NCBI GenBank assembly: GCA_002368955.1
Contig: DFDY01000163.1
Location: forward strand, 1-6,937
Source: Bacteroidales bacterium UBA3816
GTDB lineage: Bacteria > Bacteroidota > Bacteroidia > Bacteroidales > P3
Reading direction: 5' to 3'
DNA: 6,937 bases
The notes beneath the pieces were generated by a model. It made no database searches. It worked only from the letters and a program-made list of their open reading frames with translations, and had not been told where the DNA came from. The translations under genes were made by a program, and so were the position numbers. Positions 5,156 to 6,937 of this stretch are shown here, one piece after another (position 1 is the first letter of the stretch; each line of letters starts with the position of its first letter).

Positions 5156-5381
5156 AAAGAATTTTGATGGTGAAGTATTTGAATTCGATGATGTCGCCAG
5201 GGACGAGTTTGGCACGTTTGCGTAGTTCGGTCTGGCCGTTACGTTTGACAAGACCTTGGGTGACAACCTCCTGGGCCTGGGCTCCAGTCTCTACGCAGCC
5301 GGCGGCTTTGAGGAGTTGGATGAGCTGGATGTATTCTTCTCCATCGCGGAGGGTGAAGGTGGTGTTCTGTTTGGCTATCAT
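5154..5381 (-). CDS. S4 domain RNA-binding protein, YbcJ-like
   Basis: The 75-residue protein is almost entirely one S4 RNA-binding domain of the YbcJ type. The helix YIQLIQLLKAAGCVETGAQAQ (17-37) is followed by GLVKRNGQTELRKRAKLVPGD (43-63) and a final beta strand IIEFKYFTIKI. The SGAQAK-type turn, G-x-V-K-x-(D/N)-G, and E-x-RKR-x-K-(I/L)-V match E. coli YbcJ as I recall it. Such small S4 proteins are cytoplasmic and bind structured RNA, probably rRNA, but the role of this subfamily is not well established. No TAnnTTTG promoter was found in the 340-base gap upstream; that gap holds the inverted 139-bp repeat and the heptamer array. Three copies of GTGATT (plus strand, 5393-5417) lie just upstream of the start. 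Confidence 0.92.
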   Translation of the reverse strand: MIAKQNTTFTLRDGEEYIQLIQLLKAAGCVETGAQAQEVVTQGLVKRNGQTELRKRAKLVPGDIIEFKYFTIKIL

Positions 5382-5417
5382 GATTTTTTCTTGTGATTAG
5401 TGATTCTTTAAGTGATT

Positions 5418-5556
5418 AGGTGTGTTCTATTTATTTGTTTCCATTGTCGCGTCCCGTCGGGACGCAGTTTACTGACGTCTGAGTATCACGGCACTGCGCC
5501 TTCGGCTTGTACCGTGTTATTAATAGTCTCACCCCTTCTGGGTGATTTATAGAAGT
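5418..5556 (-). repeat. 139-bp structured intergenic repeat, right copy
   Basis: This is the reverse complement of bases 1-139 with one mismatch (5431 against 126); position p in the left copy corresponds to 5557 minus p. The same hairpins therefore exist on the minus strand. Similarity ends sharply beyond 5418. The copy lies upstream of the S4-domain gene and reads in the same direction as it, just as the left copy reads toward the lipoprotein gene. It is also downstream of the Ntn-hydrolase gene and could be part of that transcript. Twenty-four bases separate it from the heptamer array. Confidence 0.93.
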
Positions 5557-5580
5557 CCCCATTAGTAATTCGACAGAGTC

Positions 5581-5709
5581 AACTCTCAACTCTCAACTCT
5601 CAATTCTCAACTCTCAATTCCCAACTCTCAATTCTCAATTCTCAACTCTCAATTCTCAACTCTCAATTCTCAACTCTCAATTCTCAACTCTCAATTCTCA
5701 ATTCTCAAC
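5581..5709. repeat. heptamer tandem array, 18 units of AAYTCTC
   Basis: Eighteen consecutive 7-base units occupy 5581-5706, followed by a partial AAC. Position 3 is C or T; the order from left is CCCTCTCTTCTCTCTCTT. The sixth unit is AATTCCC, the only other change. The array begins 24 bases from the inverted repeat and ends 12 bases from the stop of the Ntn-hydrolase gene, so it lies in that gene's 3' untranslated region. The period is not a multiple of three and no ORF is preserved. Confidence 0.95.
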
Positions 5710-5721
5710 GGTATTGTCTGT

Positions 5722-6879
5722 TCACTTTTCACTGGTTAAGAGTTGGAATTGATAGGTGTGATCGTAGTTGTTCCAGTTGCGGAGATAGAGGATGTGGTTG
5801 GTCTGGTCATAGACGTTGCTGTACTGGGTGTCTTCGATGGTACCTTTCGGGTCGCCCCACGCCAGGTTTACCCAGTGCACCAGGCCGAGGCATTCCTGTG
5901 CCTGCTGGAGGGTGAGGGTGCCGTTGCGCTGAGAAAGGTATTTCTCCACCGTGTCATAGCGCCACCAGCTGCGGCTGTAGGGGTTGCCATACTTGGGATT
6001 GGGCTCTTCGGTTTGGAACTTGGGGCTGAGCAGGTGGTTGGTGACGGTCATGTACTGTAAGGCGGTGTCTTTGGGCACGACAAGGGTCTTCCAGCCGTCT
6101 TCAAGGTCAAACTCGACGACGGCGGCATGACCCTGGGCATCGGCCACCATATAGTGGTAGCCGCCACCGGTAACCGTGTCGTGGCGGACGTCGACACTAC
6201 GGATAAGTTCCACAGCCTCCTCTACGGTGGCGCAGCGGTCAAGCACCAGGCGGATGAGCACGCTGGTGGCTGCCTTGTGCTTGCCAGTCTCCTGACGGGC
6301 AGCCTGCTTGGGCAGGGCCATGATGGACATGCAGAGGCCTTTCTCATTGACCCCGTCGAGGGGGGTATAGATGGCAGCCAGGCACATAAACTTGTCGGTC
6401 AGCCGGGTGGGCAGTTTGTCCAACCCGAAGCCGAAGTGCGACATATCGCAGCAGCTGATGGAGGCGTAGCCTTTCTTGGGATGGGAGGTGACCACGAGGG
6501 TGGGGTTCTTGAAGTAGTCGTAGTTTCGGCCATACCAGTAACCGGTGGCATCGGCTTTGAGGGCTTGGAAGCTGGTGCAGCCGAAGCCGTGGTATTCCCC
6601 GTTCTCGTCGGCCAGCTGGTTGCTCTTGATGGTGATGTGGAAGAGGCCTTTGCCGATACGGTAGGCCACATACTGGCCCAGTTTGGCGTTGCCGTCGATG
6701 TCGTGGCTGAGCAGGTCGTCGAGGTCGTAGTTGGCCTTGTAGTCCATGGTGTAGAGATAGGGGTTGTCTTCGACTGATTTGATGGAGGTCACGGACCCGA
6801 TTTCCTTGCCCCAGATGCAGCCCACGGCAATCAGCAGCGCGAGAATAATGCCTAGGATGATGGATAATAACTTCTTCAT
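5722..6879 (-). CDS. exported Ntn-hydrolase, choloylglycine hydrolase / penicillin acyltransferase type
   Basis: The 385-residue protein belongs to the N-terminal nucleophile amidase superfamily that cleaves linear amide bonds. An N-terminal hydrophobic segment (4-23) ending AVGC21 is a signal anchor or lipoprotein signal, so the enzyme probably acts in the periplasm or at the outer membrane. The catalytic region starts at Gly100-Cys101 in GFGCTSFQA; cleavage there would free the nucleophile Cys101. Arg118 and Asp121 in YWYGRNYDY, Asn178 in DGVNEKGL, Asn281 in TVTNH and Arg303 or Arg307 in SRSWWRY fit the Cys2, Arg18, Asp21, Asn82, Asn175 and Arg228 set of bile salt hydrolases (recalled). The roughly 100-residue pro-region is longer than in true bile salt hydrolases. 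Substrate could be N-acyl amino acids, N-acylethanolamides, bile conjugates or beta-lactams; sequence alone does not decide. Heptamer repeats flank it on both sides. Confidence 0.9.
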   Translation of the reverse strand: MKKLLSIILGIILALLIAVGCIWGKEIGSVTSIKSVEDNPYLYTMDYKANYDLDDLLSHDIDGNAKLGQYVAYRIGKGLFHITIKSNQLADENGEYHGFGCTSFQALKADATGYWYGRNYDYFKNPTLVVTSHPKKGYASISCCDMSHFGFGLDKLPTRLTDKFMCLAAIYTPLDGVNEKGLCMSIMALPKQAARQETGKHKAATSVLIRLVLDRCATVEEAVELIRSVDVRHDTVTGGGYHYMVADAQGHAAVVEFDLEDGWKTLVVPKDTALQYMTVTNHLLSPKFQTEEPNPKYGNPYSRSWWRYDTVEKYLSQRNGTLTLQQAQECLGLVHWVNLAWGDPKGTIEDTQYSNVYDQTNHILYLRNWNNYDHTYQFQLLTSEK

Positions 6880-6911
6880 AATAGATAGTATTTTATAGTT
6901 CTCAATTCATA

Positions 6912-6937
6912 TATTCTCAACTCTCAATTCCCAACTC
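6912..6937. repeat. heptamer repeat upstream of the Ntn-hydrolase gene, cut by the window end
   Basis: Units TATTCTC, AACTCTC, AATTCCC and the start AACTC run to the window edge, with a degenerate unit (GTTCTCAATTC) at 6899-6909. The array begins about 20-33 bases before the ATG at 6879, within the probable leader or promoter region, so its length could influence expression. No TAnnTTTG box was found in the visible upstream bases. Confidence 0.8.

Noticed and set aside
1..5556. Composite transposon bounded by the two inverted 139-bp repeats
   Set aside because: No transposase or integrase lies between them, the enclosed genes are ordinary and unrelated, and no target-site duplication can be tested because the left copy touches the window edge.
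5581..5709. CRISPR array
   Set aside because: The units are contiguous heptamers without spacers, and no cas gene is present.
6127..6777. 216-residue plus-strand ORF rich in Val, Gly and His
   Set aside because: It is the antisense shadow of the Ntn-hydrolase, where the catalytic residues are present on the minus strand.

Overview
The window looks like chromosomal DNA of a member of the Bacteroidota, probably Bacteroidales. The main evidence is three promoters with the group's TAnnTTTG -7 box (TAACTTTG at 290-297, TATATTTG at 3123-3130, and TATATTTG on the minus strand at 2930-2923). Genes also lack clear Shine-Dalgarno sequences, a lipoprotein signal is present, and spacers are AT-rich between moderately GC-rich genes. 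Species cannot be named from the sequence alone. No phage, plasmid, transposase, tRNA, rRNA or CRISPR signal was seen.

Layout. 1-324: a 139-bp structured repeat, then AT-rich direct repeats and a promoter. 325-1606 (+): a two-gene operon of a lipoprotein and a helix-rich conserved-looking protein, both of unknown function. 1607-1965: a convergent spacer full of inverted repeats. 2891-1966 (-): a redox operon of a two-cysteine OhrR-type MarR repressor followed by a glutathione-peroxidase-family thiol peroxidase, with a promoter and a candidate operator. 3156-3497 (+): a small unknown ORF with its own promoter and a G8 tract. 3584-4525 (+): a zinc-dependent phospholipase C / S1-P1 nuclease superfamily protein without a signal peptide. 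4667-5138 (-): a pseudogene with one frameshift and three in-frame stops, rebuilt here by joining two frames. 5381-5154 (-): a YbcJ-like S4 RNA-binding protein. 5418-5709: the second, inverted copy of the 139-bp repeat next to an 18-unit heptamer array. 6879-5722 (-): an exported Ntn-hydrolase of the choloylglycine hydrolase / penicillin acyltransferase type.

The only clear functional unit is the peroxide-sensing pair: OhrR probably senses organic hydroperoxide through Cys16/Cys122 and controls the downstream thiol peroxidase that removes it. The other genes look like ordinary, loosely associated chromosomal genes.

The most unusual content is non-coding. Two almost identical 139-bp copies (one mismatch) lie 5.4 kb apart in opposite orientation. 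Each carries hairpins, two of which are mutually exclusive, and near-terminal inverted repeats. Each points toward the start of the next gene. A second repeat family, the heptamer AAYTCTC, sits at three gene borders. These are the best candidates for something not yet described; no new enzyme system was recognised.
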